The notes: a model not told the origin generated them from the sequence alone. Positions 8,549-18,881 are shown, counted from the stretch's first letter. The stretch is 35,333 nt of DNA from Phytophthora sp. 'mugwort' (GCA_033558025.1 JAUCEF010000050.1:1-35333), one strand, 5' to 3'. Made by a program: numbers and translations.

Positions 8549-10543
8549 TTATTTAATTAATAAAAAAATAAATAAAAATAATAAAATAGTAATAATATTA
8601 AAAAAATAAATAATAGAAAAAAAAATAATATTTATTAAACAAATAATGCTAATTAACATTAATAATGAATAGTGATAAATATAACCTGTTTGTAATAAAA
8701 TTATTTTTTGACTTAAGAAAGAAAAAACGGTTATTAAACCAAAAGGACCACACATTTCAATTAAACCTTTATCAATCATTTTATATGTTACATTATAACC
8801 AACTTTTAATATATATTGATTAATAAATTCATAATAAATTTTATCAAAATACCATTTTCTATTTAAAAAATTATAAAAATAAAGACCATATTTTGAAATT
8901 TTTAAGTTATATAAAAATCTAAATTTAAAAAAATATAAATAAAAGGCACAAAATAAGCCACAAAAACTTAAAATAACAGGTAATAATTTAAAAAATGTTG
9001 GTAAAAATTCAGCATCAATCATTTGATTATTAAATGGATTTATATAAATTGAGTTATTCCAAAAATTTGAACCTAACCCAACAAACATATCTTTAGAAAT
9101 ATAACCTATAAAAATACTACCAAATGCTAAAACTCCTAAAGGAATACCCATTTCTAATGGAACATCATGTGCATTTTTAATAACATTTTTATAGGCATTA
9201 GTTTCACTTAAAAAAGCAAAAAATAATAAACGTGTTGAATAGAATGCCGTAAAAAATGCACCAATAGTACCCAACCAATAAGCAAAATGACCTGTTTCAC
9301 TAAAACTTGAAAATGCAACTTCTAATATTAAATCTTTAGAATAAAAACCAGTTAAAAAAGGAAAACCCATTAAAGATAATGAACCTATTAAAAACATTAT
9401 ATAAGTAAAAGGTAAAATTCTTCTTAAACCACCCATTTTTCTTATATCTTGTTCATCACCCATAGCATGAATTACAGCACCGGAACATAAAAATAATAAT
9501 GCTTTAAAATATGCATGATTTGATAAATGAAAAATAGCTAAAGGATAATTTGATAATCCACAAGCAAAAAACATATAACCTAATTGACTACAAGTAGAAT
9601 AGGCAACTATTTTTTTAAAATCATTTTGTACTAGACCAATTGTACTTGAGAAAAAGGCTGTAGAAGCTCCAATAATTGTAATAACTTTTAAAGAAAACAT
9701 TGAATATTCAAACATTGGTGAACAACGTGCAATTAAATAAACACCAGCAGTTACCATAGTCGCTGCATGGATTAATGCCGAAACCGGCGTAGGTCCTTCC
9801 ATAGCATCGGGTAACCATAAATGTAAAAAAATTTGAGCAGATTTACCCATAGCACCTATAAAAATTAAAATACACGCAACATCAATAATACTTAAAATAT
9901 AATTAAAAAAAATAAATTTAAAATCTTTAACAATAGAAATTGCTGCAAATGTACTAAAATATTCAATAGTTCTAATATTATAAAAAACAGTTAATACACC
10001 TAATAATAAGATTAAATCACTAATTCGATTAACTAACATAGCTTTTATAGCTGCTTTATTCGCTTGTAAACGTGTAAACCAAAAATTAATTAATAAATAT
10101 GAACAAAAACCAACACCTTCCCATCCAACAAACATTTGCATAAAATTATCACCTGTAACTAATATAATCATAAAAAAAGTAAATAGTGATAAATATGACA
10201 TAAATCTAGATAAATGTGGATCATGATCCATATATTTAGAAGAATATAAATGAACTAAAGTTGAAATACTTGTTACAACAATTAACATTATCATAGTTAA
10301 ACTATCAAATAAAAAACACCAATTACAATTAAATAAACCACTATTAATCCAATTTGAAATATAAATAATATACTCATATTCATTTGTAATTGAATTATAT
10401 ATAATAATAAATGAAAAAAGACAACTTAAAAAAGTTGTTAATGTGGTTATAAATACAGAACCTTTACGGCCAATATAAAAACCAAATAATCCAGAAGCTA
10501 CTGAACCTAAAAAAGGTAAAAAAATTAAAGTTAATAATAACAT
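8549..10543 (-). CDS. nad5: NADH dehydrogenase subunit 5
   Basis: A 664-residue antiporter-like subunit at the distal end of the complex I membrane arm. Conserved features are GWEGVGFCSYLLINFW (about 140-155, the essential Glu), a LHLWLPDAMEGPTPVSALIHAATMVTAG block (about 240-268), AYSTCSQLGYM and HAYFKALLFLCSG, and a long C-terminal lateral helix region. Length is normal. An exact upstream motif lies 60 bases before the start. Confidence 0.98.
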   Translation of the reverse strand: MLLLTLIFLPFLGSVASGLFGFYIGRKGSVFITTLTTFLSCLFSFIIIYNSITNEYEYIIYISNWINSGLFNCNWCFLFDSLTMIMLIVVTSISTLVHLYSSKYMDHDPHLSRFMSYLSLFTFFMIILVTGDNFMQMFVGWEGVGFCSYLLINFWFTRLQANKAAIKAMLVNRISDLILLLGVLTVFYNIRTIEYFSTFAAISIVKDFKFIFFNYILSIIDVACILIFIGAMGKSAQIFLHLWLPDAMEGPTPVSALIHAATMVTAGVYLIARCSPMFEYSMFSLKVITIIGASTAFFSSTIGLVQNDFKKIVAYSTCSQLGYMFFACGLSNYPLAIFHLSNHAYFKALLFLCSGAVIHAMGDEQDIRKMGGLRRILPFTYIMFLIGSLSLMGFPFLTGFYSKDLILEVAFSSFSETGHFAYWLGTIGAFFTAFYSTRLLFFAFLSETNAYKNVIKNAHDVPLEMGIPLGVLAFGSIFIGYISKDMFVGLGSNFWNNSIYINPFNNQMIDAEFLPTFFKLLPVILSFCGLFCAFYLYFFKFRFLYNLKISKYGLYFYNFLNRKWYFDKIYYEFINQYILKVGYNVTYKMIDKGLIEMCGPFGLITVFSFLSQKIILLQTGYIYHYSLLMLISIICLINIIFFSIIYFFNIITILLFLFIFLLIK

Positions 10544-10602
10544 AATAGAATAAAATAAATTTAAATTATTTAAAAATATAATAATAATTTTAAAATAATT
10601 CT

Positions 10603-10614
10603 TCTTAAAGAATA
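10603..10614 (-). promoter_or_regulatory. Exact TATTCTTTAAGA motif upstream of nad5 (minus strand)
   Basis: The plus-strand sequence is TCTTAAAGAATA, so the motif points toward nad5, 60 bases upstream of its ATG. It is one of three exact copies in the window, and its orientation flips with the gene, as expected of a directional signal. Confidence 0.5.
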
Positions 10615-10652
10615 AATATTTTTTAAAAAATTAATATTAGAATAATATTTAA

Positions 10653-10678
10653 AATTATTTTCTATATAGAAAATAATT
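10653..10678. repeat. Perfect 26-bp palindrome in the atp1-nad5 spacer
   Basis: The 26 bases equal their own reverse complement (half-site AATTATTTTCTAT). With the neighbouring hairpin it makes this spacer unusually self-complementary. Possible processing site. Confidence 0.6.
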
Positions 10679-10712
10679 AATTTTTATCTGTTATGTTTTA
10701 TTTACAAAATAT

Positions 10713-10747
10713 TATAATTATTTTTTATTAATAAAAAAATAATTATA
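10713..10747. terminator. Hairpin directly 3' of atp1
   Basis: A 14-bp stem (10713-10726 with 10734-10747) with a 7-nt loop abuts the atp1 stop codon, which ends at 10748. A candidate 3'-end-forming structure; arms are A/T only. Confidence 0.45.
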
Positions 10748-12277
10748 TTATTTTGTAATAAAATTATTAGTAAAATTTGTTGCTAAAATATTAAGTTTTT
10801 TTTCTAATTCTTTAGATATTTCTTTTTTATTTAAGATTTCTTCTAAAATATTAAAATGATTATTTTTTATAAAATTTAACCAACTAATTTCAAAACTTGA
10901 AATTTTATCAACAGCAATTTTATCTAAGAAACCACGTACACCTAAATAAATAATTACAATTTGATTTTCAACAGATAACGGTATATTTAAACCTTGTTTT
11001 AACATTTCTGTTAATCTAATCCCTCTATTTAATTGTTGTTGAGTTGTAGCATCTAAATCAGAACCAAATTGAGCAAATGCTTGTACTTCTCTAAATTGTG
11101 CTAATTCTAATTTCATTGTACCAGCAATTTGTTTCATAGCTTTAATTTGTGCAGAAGAACCAACACGACTTACAGATAATCCAACACTAATTGCAGGTCT
11201 TTGACCTTCATTAAATAATTCTGTTTCTAAAAAAATTTGTCCATCAGTAATTGAAATAACATTTGTTGGAATATAAGCAGAAACATCTCCAGCTTGTGTT
11301 TCAATAATAGGTAATGCGGTTAATGAACCACCACCAATTTTTTTATTCATTTTAGCAGCTCTTTCTAATAAACGAGAGTGTAAATAAAAAACATCTCCAG
11401 GATAAGCTTCTCTACCTGGAGGTCTTCTTAATAATAAAGACATTTGTCTATAAGCTACCGCTTGTTTTGATAAATCATCATAGAAAATAACAGCATGTTT
11501 ACCATTATCTCTAAAATATTCACCTAAAGCACAACCAGTATATGGAGCTAAATATTGTAAGGGTGCTGAATCTGAAGCAGTAGCCGCTACAATAACAGAA
11601 AAAAACATTGCATTTTTTTCTTCTAAAGTTTTTGTTAATTCAGCAATTGTTGATCTTTTTTGACCAACACCTACATAAATACAATATAATTGATTATTTA
11701 TATCTTTTTTTAAATGAGGTTCTCTTTGATTAATTATAGTATCAATAGCAATAGATGTTTTACCTGTTTGTCTATCACCAATAATTAATTCCCTTTGACC
11801 ACGACCAATAGGAATTAAACTATCTACAGCTTTTAAACCTGTTTGTACAGGTTGTTTAACACTTTCTCTAGGCATAATACCTGGAGCTTTAACTTCAACT
11901 CTACTTTCTAATTTACTGTTAATTTGACCTTTACCATCAATGGGTTGTCCTAAAGCATCAACTACTCTACCTAATACTTCAGGTCCTACAGGTACACTAA
12001 CAATAGATCCAGTTCTTCGTACAAAATTACCTTCTTGAATTTCTCTATCATTACTAAAAACAACAACACCAACAACATCAGGTTCTAAATTTAAAGCCAT
12101 TCCTTTAATATTACCATTATTAAATTCAACCATTTCACCTGCTTGAATTTTAGTTAAACCATAACATCTTGCAATACCATCACTCATTGAAAGAACAATA
12201 CCTGTTTCTTGTAAACTTTTTTCATCTTTATATTTTTTAATATTTGATTCCAGTATATATGATAATTCAATAGCCAT
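10748..12277 (-). CDS. atp1: ATP synthase F1 subunit alpha
   Basis: The 509-residue catalytic-headpiece subunit of mitochondrial ATP synthase. The Walker A segment [15 protein letters not shown] is at about 170-184, [26 protein letters not shown] at about 285-310, and the family signature [11 protein letters not shown] (arginine finger) at about 365-375. Length matches bacterial and mitochondrial alpha subunits. Retention of atp1 in the mitochondrial DNA is a useful taxonomic marker: it is present in oomycetes and many heterotrophic protists and absent from several algal mitochondrial genomes. Confidence 0.98.
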   Translation of the reverse strand: MAIELSYILESNIKKYKDEKSLQETGIVLSMSDGIARCYGLTKIQAGEMVEFNNGNIKGMALNLEPDVVGVVVFSNDREIQEGNFVRRTGSIVSVPVGPEVLGRVVDALGQPIDGKGQINSKLESRVEVKAPGIMPRESVKQPVQTGLKAVDSLIPIGRGQRELIIGDRQTGKTSIAIDTIINQREPHLKKDINNQLYCIYVGVGQKRSTIAELTKTLEEKNAMFFSVIVAATASDSAPLQYLAPYTGCALGEYFRDNGKHAVIFYDDLSKQAVAYRQMSLLLRRPPGREAYPGDVFYLHSRLLERAAKMNKKIGGGSLTALPIIETQAGDVSAYIPTNVISITDGQIFLETELFNEGQRPAISVGLSVSRVGSSAQIKAMKQIAGTMKLELAQFREVQAFAQFGSDLDATTQQQLNRGIRLTEMLKQGLNIPLSVENQIVIIYLGVRGFLDKIAVDKISSFEISWLNFIKNNHFNILEEILNKKEISKELEKKLNILATNFTNNFITK

Positions 12278-12356
12278 AGAGGTTATTAAATTATCATATT
12301 ATTTAATAATTATAAATTATTATAATTACCAAAATATATCAAATATATATTTTTTA

Positions 12357-12428
12357 TACCCTTTACGAGAATTGAACTCGTATTTTTACCGTGAAAAGGT
12401 AATGTCCTAACCATTAGACTAAAAGGGC
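12357..12428 (-). tRNA. trnE(uuc): tRNA-Glu (TTC anticodon)
   Basis: On the minus strand, acceptor GCCCTTT pairs with AAAGGGT (one G-T), the loop TTTTCAC gives TTC, and the T-arm is ACGAGTTCAATTCTCGT. It lies between nad4 and atp1. Confidence 0.92.
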
Positions 12429-12452
12429 TTTTTATTAAACAAAAAATTTTGT

Positions 12453-13928
12453 TTAATAAAAATAAGAAAAATCAATATGTATTAAAATTTTTGAAACACT
12501 TTCATGCATACAACTTTCAAAAATTTTAGGATATAAACCTAATAAAAAGATATTTATAATTAATATTAAATGAATTAAAAATTCACGATAAGTTAAATCA
12601 TAATAAATTTTTAAATAAATATTTTGAATATTACCATAACAAATTCGATTATAAAATAATAAAGAATATACCCCACCCAAAAACATACCAATTGTCGCAA
12701 AAACAGCTGTTGTAGTATTATCTTCAAAAACTCCAGTTAAAATAAGAATTTCACCCACAAAACTACTTGAACCTGGAATAGACATATTTGCTAATACATA
12801 AATAAATAATGCAATACAAAATAAAGGCATTGTATGTGCTAAACCACCATAATAATTAATAAATCTTGTATGATATCGATCATATAAACATCCAATTGAA
12901 AAAAATAAACCACTCGATACTAAACCATGACTAATCATTTGAATAATACTACCTTCTAATCCTTGAATAGTTAAAGAAAAAATACCCAATATTATAAAAT
13001 TCATATGAGCAACTGATGCATAAGCAATAATACGTTTCAAATCTGTTTGTCGTATAGCTGTTAATGACGCATAAATAACAGATATTAAACATAAAACTAA
13101 AATATACGGTGTAAAATATAATGCAGCTTTAGGAAATAAAGGAACTAAAAACCTAATCATACCGTATGATCCTAATTTTAATAAAATACCAGCTAATAGT
13201 ACAGAACCTGCGGTAGGTGCTTCAACATGTGCTTCCGGTAACCAAACATGAAAAGGTAACATTGGAACTTTAACAGCAAATGATAAAAAAAAAGCTAAGA
13301 AATAAAATTTTTCATATGAAAAATTAAAATTACTATAATATAATATTTGATAATCAGTTGTACCCACAGTTAAAAATAAATGAATAATGGCAATAAACAT
13401 AAATAATGAACCTGCTAATGTATACATAAAAAACAAATATGAAGCTTTAATTTTACGTTCTCTTGAACCCCAAATACCTATAATTAAAAACATAGGAATT
13501 AATACACTTTCAAAGAAAATATAAAAAATAAGTACATCTAATATACTAAATGAAATGATTAAACAAAATTCTAAAATAAAATATAAAATAAAATATTCTT
13601 TTATATTTTTATTAATCATTTCATAACTAATTAACATACAGATTGGAATCAAAAATGTTGTTAAAATTATAAAAAATAATGAAATACCATCAATACCTAA
13701 ATAAAAATTAATATTAAATTGACTAATCCATTCTATTTTAAATAAATATTGAAAATTAGAAGTTGATTTATCAAATAAAATCCATAAAGGTAATGACATT
13801 AAAAAAATGAAAAAAGACATAAAAATACTAAAATTTTTTATAAATTTTTCATTTTTCGAAAAAGCTAATATAATAACCGTAATTAATGGTAAAATAAGTA
13901 AAAAAATTAATATAAACTTATTAAACAT
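12453..13928 (-). CDS. nad4: NADH dehydrogenase subunit 4
   Basis: A 491-residue antiporter-like complex I subunit. Diagnostic segments are FESVLIPMFLIIGIWG (about 140-155, conserved Glu), VKVPMLPFHVWLPEAHVEAPTAGSVLLAGILLKLG (about 220-255) and QTDLKRIIAYASVAHMN. The ATG at 13928 (MFNKFIL) is chosen because a longer frame opening at 14000 would run through trnH. Length is normal. Confidence 0.97.
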   Translation of the reverse strand: MFNKFILIFLLILPLITVIILAFSKNEKFIKNFSIFMSFFIFLMSLPLWILFDKSTSNFQYLFKIEWISQFNINFYLGIDGISLFFIILTTFLIPICMLISYEMINKNIKEYFILYFILEFCLIISFSILDVLIFYIFFESVLIPMFLIIGIWGSRERKIKASYLFFMYTLAGSLFMFIAIIHLFLTVGTTDYQILYYSNFNFSYEKFYFLAFFLSFAVKVPMLPFHVWLPEAHVEAPTAGSVLLAGILLKLGSYGMIRFLVPLFPKAALYFTPYILVLCLISVIYASLTAIRQTDLKRIIAYASVAHMNFIILGIFSLTIQGLEGSIIQMISHGLVSSGLFFSIGCLYDRYHTRFINYYGGLAHTMPLFCIALFIYVLANMSIPGSSSFVGEILILTGVFEDNTTTAVFATIGMFLGGVYSLLFYNRICYGNIQNIYLKIYYDLTYREFLIHLILIINIFLLGLYPKIFESCMHESVSKILIHIDFSYFY

Positions 13929-13950
13929 AAAAAAATTTAATTTAAAAATG

Positions 13951-14023
13951 GGCGAAAAATGGGACTTGAACCCATAACACTTAGACCCACAATCTAACAC
14001 TCTACCTTTAAGTTATAATCGCC
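13951..14023 (-). tRNA. trnH(gug): tRNA-His (GTG anticodon)
   Basis: On the minus strand the loop TTGTGGG gives GTG and the T-arm is ATGGGTTCAAGTCCCAT. An extra 5' G opposite C73 (the histidine identity element) is encoded. The acceptor stem has two T-T oppositions. It sits 22 bases upstream of nad4. Confidence 0.88.
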
Positions 14024-14026
14024 TTT

Positions 14027-14446
14027 TTAAATTTTTCTTAAATAATATATAAAATTTAAAAATGATTGAACAATTAAATTATTTAAAGGTGGATAGTTTT
14101 TAGATAATATTTGTTTTACTTTTAAATTAGAATAAATATTATTTTGAATACTCAAATAAATTAATTCAAGTTTTTTAAAATTATATAAATCCCTTATTAA
14201 ATTTAATTCATTATTTCCATAAATTATTAAAATAGAACCTTGTCCTTTTAATTTTAAAAAAATATCAATAATTAAATTTTGATTTAATATTAAAGATTTA
14301 TAATCAAATTTTTTAATTTTTTTTTTTAAAGATATTATTTCATTAATATTTAAATCATTATAACGAAATATATATATATATTTATAAGTTTGTTTAATTT
14401 TTTGTAATTGATTTAATTTATACTTTTTAAATTTTTTTTTTTGCAT
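14027..14446 (-). CDS. Possible ribosomal protein uL10-like ORF
   Basis: A 139-residue basic protein, weakly recognised. The order of elements recalls L10: a basic N-terminus (MQKKKFKKYKLNQL), a strand-like YIYIFRYNDLNINEI followed by ISLKKKIKKF (cf. the L10 region where a Leu/Val-rich strand precedes TELRKxLR), then SLILNQNLI, and a GSILIIYGN strand that would match the F-x-GPT-x-I segment. L10 anchors the stalk of the large subunit, and mitochondrial copies exist in some protists and plants. Similarity is structural rather than motif-strong. It lies between nad7 and trnH on the minus strand, with normal start and stop. Treat as tentative. Confidence 0.4.
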   Translation of the reverse strand: MQKKKFKKYKLNQLQKIKQTYKYIYIFRYNDLNINEIISLKKKIKKFDYKSLILNQNLIIDIFLKLKGQGSILIIYGNNELNLIRDLYNFKKLELIYLSIQNNIYSNLKVKQILSKNYPPLNNLIVQSFLNFIYYLRKI

Positions 14447-14484
14447 AATTTATTGAAAATAAAATTTTATTCTAATAATTAATA

Positions 14485-15663
14485 TTAACGATCAATTTCA
14501 CCAAAAACAACATCTAAAGTACCAATAATTGTAACAACATCAGCAATCATATGATTTTTAGCTATAAAATCTAATGCTTGTAAATGTAAAAATCCTGGTG
14601 ATTTAATTTTACATCTGTAGGGTTTATTTGTACCATCTGCTACTAAATAAACACCATACTCACCTTTAGGTGCCTCAATAACTGTATAAGTTTCACCAGC
14701 ATTTACACAAATATTTTCTGAATAATATTTAAAATGATGAATTAAAGACTCCATAGAATTTTTAATTTGAATTCTATTTGGATTTGTAATTTTTTTATCA
14801 TCTAATTTAATAGGACCTTGGGGAATTTTATTAAGTACTTGCAAAATAATTCGAATTGATTGTCGCATTTCTTCTATTCTAATTAAATAACGATCATAAC
14901 AATCGCCATTTGTACCTACAGGTATATCAAATTTTAATTGATCATAAATTTCATAAGGTTGTGTTTTACGTAAATCCCATGAAATACCTGATCCACGTAA
15001 CATAACACCACTAAAACCAAAATTTAAAGCATCTTTAGCAGATATAATACCAATATCTACTAATCTTTGTTTCCAAATTCTATTATTAGTTAACATTTCT
15101 TCAATTTCATCTAAACGGGTATTAAATTGTTCACAAAAAATATATATATCATTTAACAAACCTTTAGGCAAATCTTGATTAACACCTCCAGGTCTAAAAT
15201 AAGCTGCATGCATACGTGCACCAGAAACACGTTCATAAAATTCCATTAATTTCTCACGTTCTTCAAATCCCCAAAAATAAGGTGTCATAGCTCCTACATC
15301 TAAAGCATGACAACATACAGCTAATAAATGATTTAAGATACGTGTTATTTCTGAAAATAAAACTCTTATATATTGTGCTCGTAAAGGTATATCACAATTT
15401 AATAATTTTTCAATAGCCAAAACATATGCATGTTCTTGACACATCATAGATACATAATCTAAACGATCAAAATAAGGTAACGCCTGTAAATAATTTTTAT
15501 ATTCAATTAATTTTTCTGTACCTCTATGTAATAAACCTATATGTGAATCAGCTTTTTTAACAACTTCACCGTTTAATTCTAAAATTAAACGTAAAACACC
15601 ATGAGCCGCTGGATGTTGTGGACCAAAATTTATAGAAAAATTTTTAATTTTTTTTAATGACAT
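14485..15663 (-). CDS. nad7: NADH dehydrogenase subunit 7 (49 kDa)
   Basis: The 392-residue peripheral-arm subunit that forms part of the quinone site. Motifs are [15 protein letters not shown] (about 12-26), [12 protein letters not shown] (about 41-52), [11 protein letters not shown] (about 64-74), [17 protein letters not shown] sequence, and a C-terminal [18 protein letters not shown]. The end GEIDR matches the family C-terminus exactly. The gene is divergent from nad2, with a T-rich spacer between them (15664-15779). Confidence 0.98.
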   Translation of the reverse strand: MSLKKIKNFSINFGPQHPAAHGVLRLILELNGEVVKKADSHIGLLHRGTEKLIEYKNYLQALPYFDRLDYVSMMCQEHAYVLAIEKLLNCDIPLRAQYIRVLFSEITRILNHLLAVCCHALDVGAMTPYFWGFEEREKLMEFYERVSGARMHAAYFRPGGVNQDLPKGLLNDIYIFCEQFNTRLDEIEEMLTNNRIWKQRLVDIGIISAKDALNFGFSGVMLRGSGISWDLRKTQPYEIYDQLKFDIPVGTNGDCYDRYLIRIEEMRQSIRIILQVLNKIPQGPIKLDDKKITNPNRIQIKNSMESLIHHFKYYSENICVNAGETYTVIEAPKGEYGVYLVADGTNKPYRCKIKSPGFLHLQALDFIAKNHMIADVVTIIGTLDVVFGEIDR

Positions 15664-15779
15664 TTTTTTTTTTTTTTTTTTTTAATAAAAATATAATATT
15701 TATAAATTAATTTTTTTATAAATATATAGCATATATAGTAAGTAAGTATTTTTAAAATATTTATTTCTTTTATTACATT

Positions 15780-17273
15780 ATGTTTTTTCAGGAAATTTTT
15801 AATAATAATTTTGAAATTATTATCCCCGAATTTTTTTTAACAACTTTTTTATTAATTTTATTATTATTTGGTGTTTTTTATAAAAAAAATCAAAATGCTC
15901 AAAAAATTTTGATTATTAAAAATATTACTACTATAATAATATATTTATTATTAATTCTTTTAATATTAACGTTAAATATAACAAATATTTCAAGTAACAT
16001 ATTAAATGGTGTATTACTTATTAATAATTTTACACAATTTATTAAAATAATTTTAATTTTATTAACAATTATTTGTTTTTTAATACAACAAAAATATTTA
16101 ATACAACAAAAAATAAATTCATATGAAATTAATATATTAATGTTAATATCATTATTGGGTTTAATGTTATTGGTATCTGCAAATCATTTTATTACTTTAT
16201 ATTTAGCAATTGAATTACAAAGTTTAAGTTTTTATATATTAACATCCACCCAAAAAAAATCGATATTATCAATTGAGGCTGGTTTAAAATATTTTATTTT
16301 AGGATCAATTGCTTCAGGTTTTATTCTATTTGGTTCTTCAATAATTTATGCTATTACAGGTTCATTAAATTTTAATAATATTTTTTTAATATTATCAAAT
16401 ATAAATTTTTTAGATAATATAAATATATTAATTAGTTTATCTTATGGATTAATTTTTATTTTAGTTGGTATTTTATTTAAAATAGGTGCTACACCTTTTC
16501 ATTTTTGGTTGCCTGATGTATATGAAGGTGCTCCAAATAATATTTCAAGTTTTTTTGCTATTGTACCAAAAATTGCTTTTATAGGAATTTTAATTCGTTT
16601 ATTTTTTGAGATTTTTTTTAATATTTCATATTTCTTTGAAATTTTTTTTTATATTATTTCATTTTTATCTATGTTAATCGGTGCATTATCGGCATTACAA
16701 CAAAAAAAAATCAAAAGATTATTAGCTTATAGTGCAATAAGTCATGTAGGTTTTATATTAATAGGATTTACTTCAAATATGTTAAATAATATTCCATTTA
16801 TTTTATTATATATTATAATTTATATTATAACAAGTATTAATTTATGGACTTCTTATTTATCTTTAAATATCAATCATAAACCAATTAAATATTTAACAGA
16901 TTTATCAAATATATATACTATTAATAAATTAATTGCTATTATTATAATCATAAATATTTTTTCATTAGCTGGTATACCCCCATTAGCGGGTTTTTTTTCA
17001 AAATTATTTATATTTTTTTCAGCTATTAAAAATAATTATTTTAGTTTAGTATTTTTTGGTATTATTATAAGTGTTTTAAGCTCTTTTTATTATTTAAAAA
17101 TAATTAAAATTATTTATTTTGAAAAAATATTTAGAAAAATGTATATTTCACAAATAAATAAAAGTCAAAGTATAATATTATTAATTAGTACTCAATTTAT
17201 TTTATTTTTATTTATTTATCCTAATATTATATTAATAAATTTAAACAAAATTTATTTATATTTATTAATATAA
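15780..17273 (+). CDS. nad2: NADH dehydrogenase subunit 2
   Basis: A 497-residue antiporter-like complex I subunit. It shows LYLAIELQSLSFYIL (about 140-154, conserved Glu), GATPFHFWLPDVYEGAP (about 236-252), KRLLAYSAISHVGFIL, and SLAGIPPLAGFFSK near residue 400. Some 14 hydrophobic segments are present. It starts the second large plus-strand block. Confidence 0.97.
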   Translation: MFFQEIFNNNFEIIIPEFFLTTFLLILLLFGVFYKKNQNAQKILIIKNITTIIIYLLLILLILTLNITNISSNILNGVLLINNFTQFIKIILILLTIICFLIQQKYLIQQKINSYEINILMLISLLGLMLLVSANHFITLYLAIELQSLSFYILTSTQKKSILSIEAGLKYFILGSIASGFILFGSSIIYAITGSLNFNNIFLILSNINFLDNINILISLSYGLIFILVGILFKIGATPFHFWLPDVYEGAPNNISSFFAIVPKIAFIGILIRLFFEIFFNISYFFEIFFYIISFLSMLIGALSALQQKKIKRLLAYSAISHVGFILIGFTSNMLNNIPFILLYIIIYIITSINLWTSYLSLNINHKPIKYLTDLSNIYTINKLIAIIIIINIFSLAGIPPLAGFFSKLFIFFSAIKNNYFSLVFFGIIISVLSSFYYLKIIKIIYFEKIFRKMYISQINKSQSIILLISTQFILFLFIYPNIILINLNKIYLYLLI

Positions 17274-17279
17274 TATTTA

Positions 17280-17353
17280 GTTTGGATAGCTCAGTTGGTT
17301 AGAGTAAAAGACTGAAAATCTTTGTGTCGGTGGTTCAAATCCACCTCCAGACA
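17280..17353 (+). tRNA. trnF(gaa): tRNA-Phe (GAA anticodon)
   Basis: Acceptor GTTTGGA pairs with TCCAGAC (one T-G). The loop CTGAAAA gives GAA, and the T-arm is GGTGGTTCAAATCCACC. It begins six bases after the nad2 stop. Confidence 0.94.
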
Positions 17354-17369
17354 ATTTTATTATTAAAAT

Positions 17370-17696
17370 ATGTATCTTTTAAGAATAACTTTTAAATCAT
17401 TTCAAAAAATAAATCAACTCAAACAAAATTTATTAAAATTAAAAAAAATTAATAAATTCAAAAATATTCAAATACCCGGTGTATTTCAAACAAAACAAAA
17501 AAAAAAAATTTTTACATTATTAAGATCTCCCCATGTAAATAAAAAATCACGTGAACATTTTATTCATAAAAATTATACTTCTAAAATTAATATAAAATTT
17601 AAAAATATTTTTTATTTATTAAATTTTTTAGTTTTAATTAAAAAATTTTTATCTAAAAATTCATTAATAAATATTAAAATTATAAAAAAAAATTAA
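17370..17696 (+). CDS. rps10: Ribosomal protein uS10
   Basis: A 108-residue protein with the S10 hallmark FTLLRSPHVNKKSREHF at about 48-64, preceded by a QIPGVFQTKQKKK segment corresponding to the PxPLPTRKxR loop. It is a small-subunit head protein. Slightly longer than the bacterial form because of a Lys/Asn-rich tail. Normal ATG and TAA. Confidence 0.93.
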   Translation: MYLLRITFKSFQKINQLKQNLLKLKKINKFKNIQIPGVFQTKQKKKIFTLLRSPHVNKKSREHFIHKNYTSKINIKFKNIFYLLNFLVLIKKFLSKNSLINIKIIKKN

Positions 17697-17706
17697 AATT
17701 AAACTT

Positions 17707-17780
17707 ATGCTTATAGCTTAAATGGATAAAGCGTTAGATTGCGGATCTATAAAATGAAAGTTCAAATCTTTCTAAGCATA
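17707..17780 (+). tRNA. trnR(gcg): tRNA-Arg (GCG anticodon)
   Basis: Acceptor ATGCTTA pairs with TAAGCAT. The loop TTGCGGA gives GCG, and the T-arm is GAAAGTTCAAATCTTTC. It reads CGN Arg codons, complementing trnR(ucu) at 7688. The top of the anticodon stem has a T-T opposition. Confidence 0.88.
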
Positions 17781-17794
17781 TATTTTATTTATTT

Positions 17795-17866
17795 TGAAGT
17801 ATAGCCAAGTGGTAAGGCCTCCGTTTTTGGTACGGAAAATCAAAGGTTCGAATCCTTTTACTTCAA
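17795..17866 (+). tRNA. trnQ(uug): tRNA-Gln (TTG anticodon)
   Basis: Acceptor TGAAGTA pairs with TACTTCA. The anticodon stem TCCGT/ACGGA encloses TTTTGGT, which gives TTG. The T-arm is AAAGGTTCGAATCCTTT. Second of a run of four tRNAs. Confidence 0.93.
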
Positions 17867-17868
17867 AA

Positions 17869-17942
17869 GGGCCTATAACTCAGTTGGTTAGAGTATACGC
17901 CTGATAAGTGTAAAGTCAGTAGTTCAAATCTACTTAGGCCCA
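17869..17942 (+). tRNA. trnI(gau): tRNA-Ile (GAT anticodon)
   Basis: Acceptor GGGCCTA pairs with TAGGCCC. The loop CTGATAA gives GAT, and the T-arm is GTAGTTCAAATCTAC. It begins two bases after trnQ ends. Confidence 0.94.
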
Positions 17943-17944
17943 AT

Positions 17945-18017
17945 GAATAATTAACTCAATTGGTAGAGTATTTCGTTTACACCGAAAATGTTAGCGGTTC
18001 GAGTCCGTTATTATTCA
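17945..18017 (+). tRNA. trnV(uac): tRNA-Val (TAC anticodon)
   Basis: Acceptor GAATAAT pairs with ATTATTC. The loop TTTACAC gives TAC, and the T-arm is AGCGGTTCGAGTCCGTT. It lies two bases after trnI and 17 bases before the rps12 start. Confidence 0.93.
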
Positions 18018-18034
18018 ATAAAATAACAAATAAT

Positions 18035-18415
18035 ATGTCAACAATTAATCAATTATTTTTAAAAAAACAAAAACGTTTAGAAAAAAAAAAAAGAAATAAA
18101 AGTCCAGCTTTAAAACAATGTCCTCAACGTAAAGGTATTTGTTTAAAAGTTTATAATACAACACCTAAAAAACCAAATTCTGCTATGCGTAAAGTAGCAA
18201 AAGTACACCTATCTAGTAGGTATACAATAATTACTTATATTCCAGGTATTGGTCATACTTTACAAGAACATTCAATAGTATTAGTTAGAGGAGGTCGTGT
18301 AAAAGATTTACCTGGAGTAAAATATCATGTAATTCGTGGTAAATATGATTTATTAGGGATTTATTCTCGAAAAACATCAAGATCAAAATATGGAACTAAA
18401 ATACGAAGAGTATAA
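18035..18415 (+). CDS. rps12: Ribosomal protein uS12
   Basis: A 126-residue, highly conserved decoding-centre protein. It has [22 protein letters not shown] at the start, then [27 protein letters not shown] (about 27-53), [27 protein letters not shown] (about 70-96) and KYGTKIRR at the end. The ATG at 18035 is chosen because the upstream in-frame extension would overlap trnV. It overlaps rps7 by 26 bases, in the bacterial str order. Confidence 0.98.
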   Translation: MSTINQLFLKKQKRLEKKKRNKSPALKQCPQRKGICLKVYNTTPKKPNSAMRKVAKVHLSSRYTIITYIPGIGHTLQEHSIVLVRGGRVKDLPGVKYHVIRGKYDLLGIYSRKTSRSKYGTKIRRV

Positions 18416-18821
18416 AATAAAAAAATTATTTATAAATATGTTATTAAAAAAAGGAAAAAAAACTTGTTCTGAAAACATATTTATAAATATTTTAATTACT
18501 TTAAAAAAAATTACAAAACAAAAACCGAATTTTATTTTATTTAAATCAATTGAAAATTTATTACCGAAATTAAAAGCAATAAGTATTCCAAATAAAAAAC
18601 GAAATAAAAAAAAAAAAAAAAAAGATAGATATTTTTTAATGCTTTTAAATGAAGATAAACAAATTAAAAAATCGATATCGTGGTTACTTTTAAATGCAAA
18701 TTTAAAAAACATAACAAACGAAATTATTCAAACTTCAAAAAATAAAAGTAAAACAATCAATACAAAAAAACAATATTATAAAAATATAAAAAAATTAAAA
18801 TTTAATCTTATTTTTGATTAA
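18390..18821 (+). CDS. rps7: Ribosomal protein uS7 (diverged)
   Basis: A 143-residue basic protein. The segment [17 protein letters not shown] (about 14-30) aligns with the S7 F-x-N-x-L-M-x-x-GKK-x-x-A-E motif. Placement directly after rps12 with overlapping ends is the usual str-operon order. The ATG at 18390 keeps the motif's flanking helix; an alternative ATG at 18438 would cut into it. The middle carries a run of lysines ([10 protein letters not shown]) where S7 normally has the VGGxxYQVP region, so that loop is much altered. Confidence 0.85.
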   Translation: MELKYEEYKIKKLFINMLLKKGKKTCSENIFINILITLKKITKQKPNFILFKSIENLLPKLKAISIPNKKRNKKKKKKDRYFLMLLNEDKQIKKSISWLLLNANLKNITNEIIQTSKNKSKTINTKKQYYKNIKKLKFNLIFD

Positions 18822-18881
18822 TTTTTTTAAAATACATTATTTATCATTAAATAATTAATTATTACAAATTATAAAATTCTT

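Noticed and set aside
13929..14000. Upstream extension of nad4 to 14000
   Set aside because: It would read through trnH(gug); the ATG at 13928 gives the normal Nad4 N-terminus.
17373..17384. TATCTTTTAAGA as a further upstream motif
   Set aside because: It lies inside the first codons of rps10 and is only 10/12; likely chance.
17960..18034. Upstream extension of rps12 into trnV
   Set aside because: Translates tRNA sequence; the ATG at 18035 matches the S12 N-terminus.
18383..18712. 109-residue minus-strand ORF opposite rps7
   Set aside because: Antisense of rps12/rps7; its Phe runs are the complement of rps7 lysine codons.
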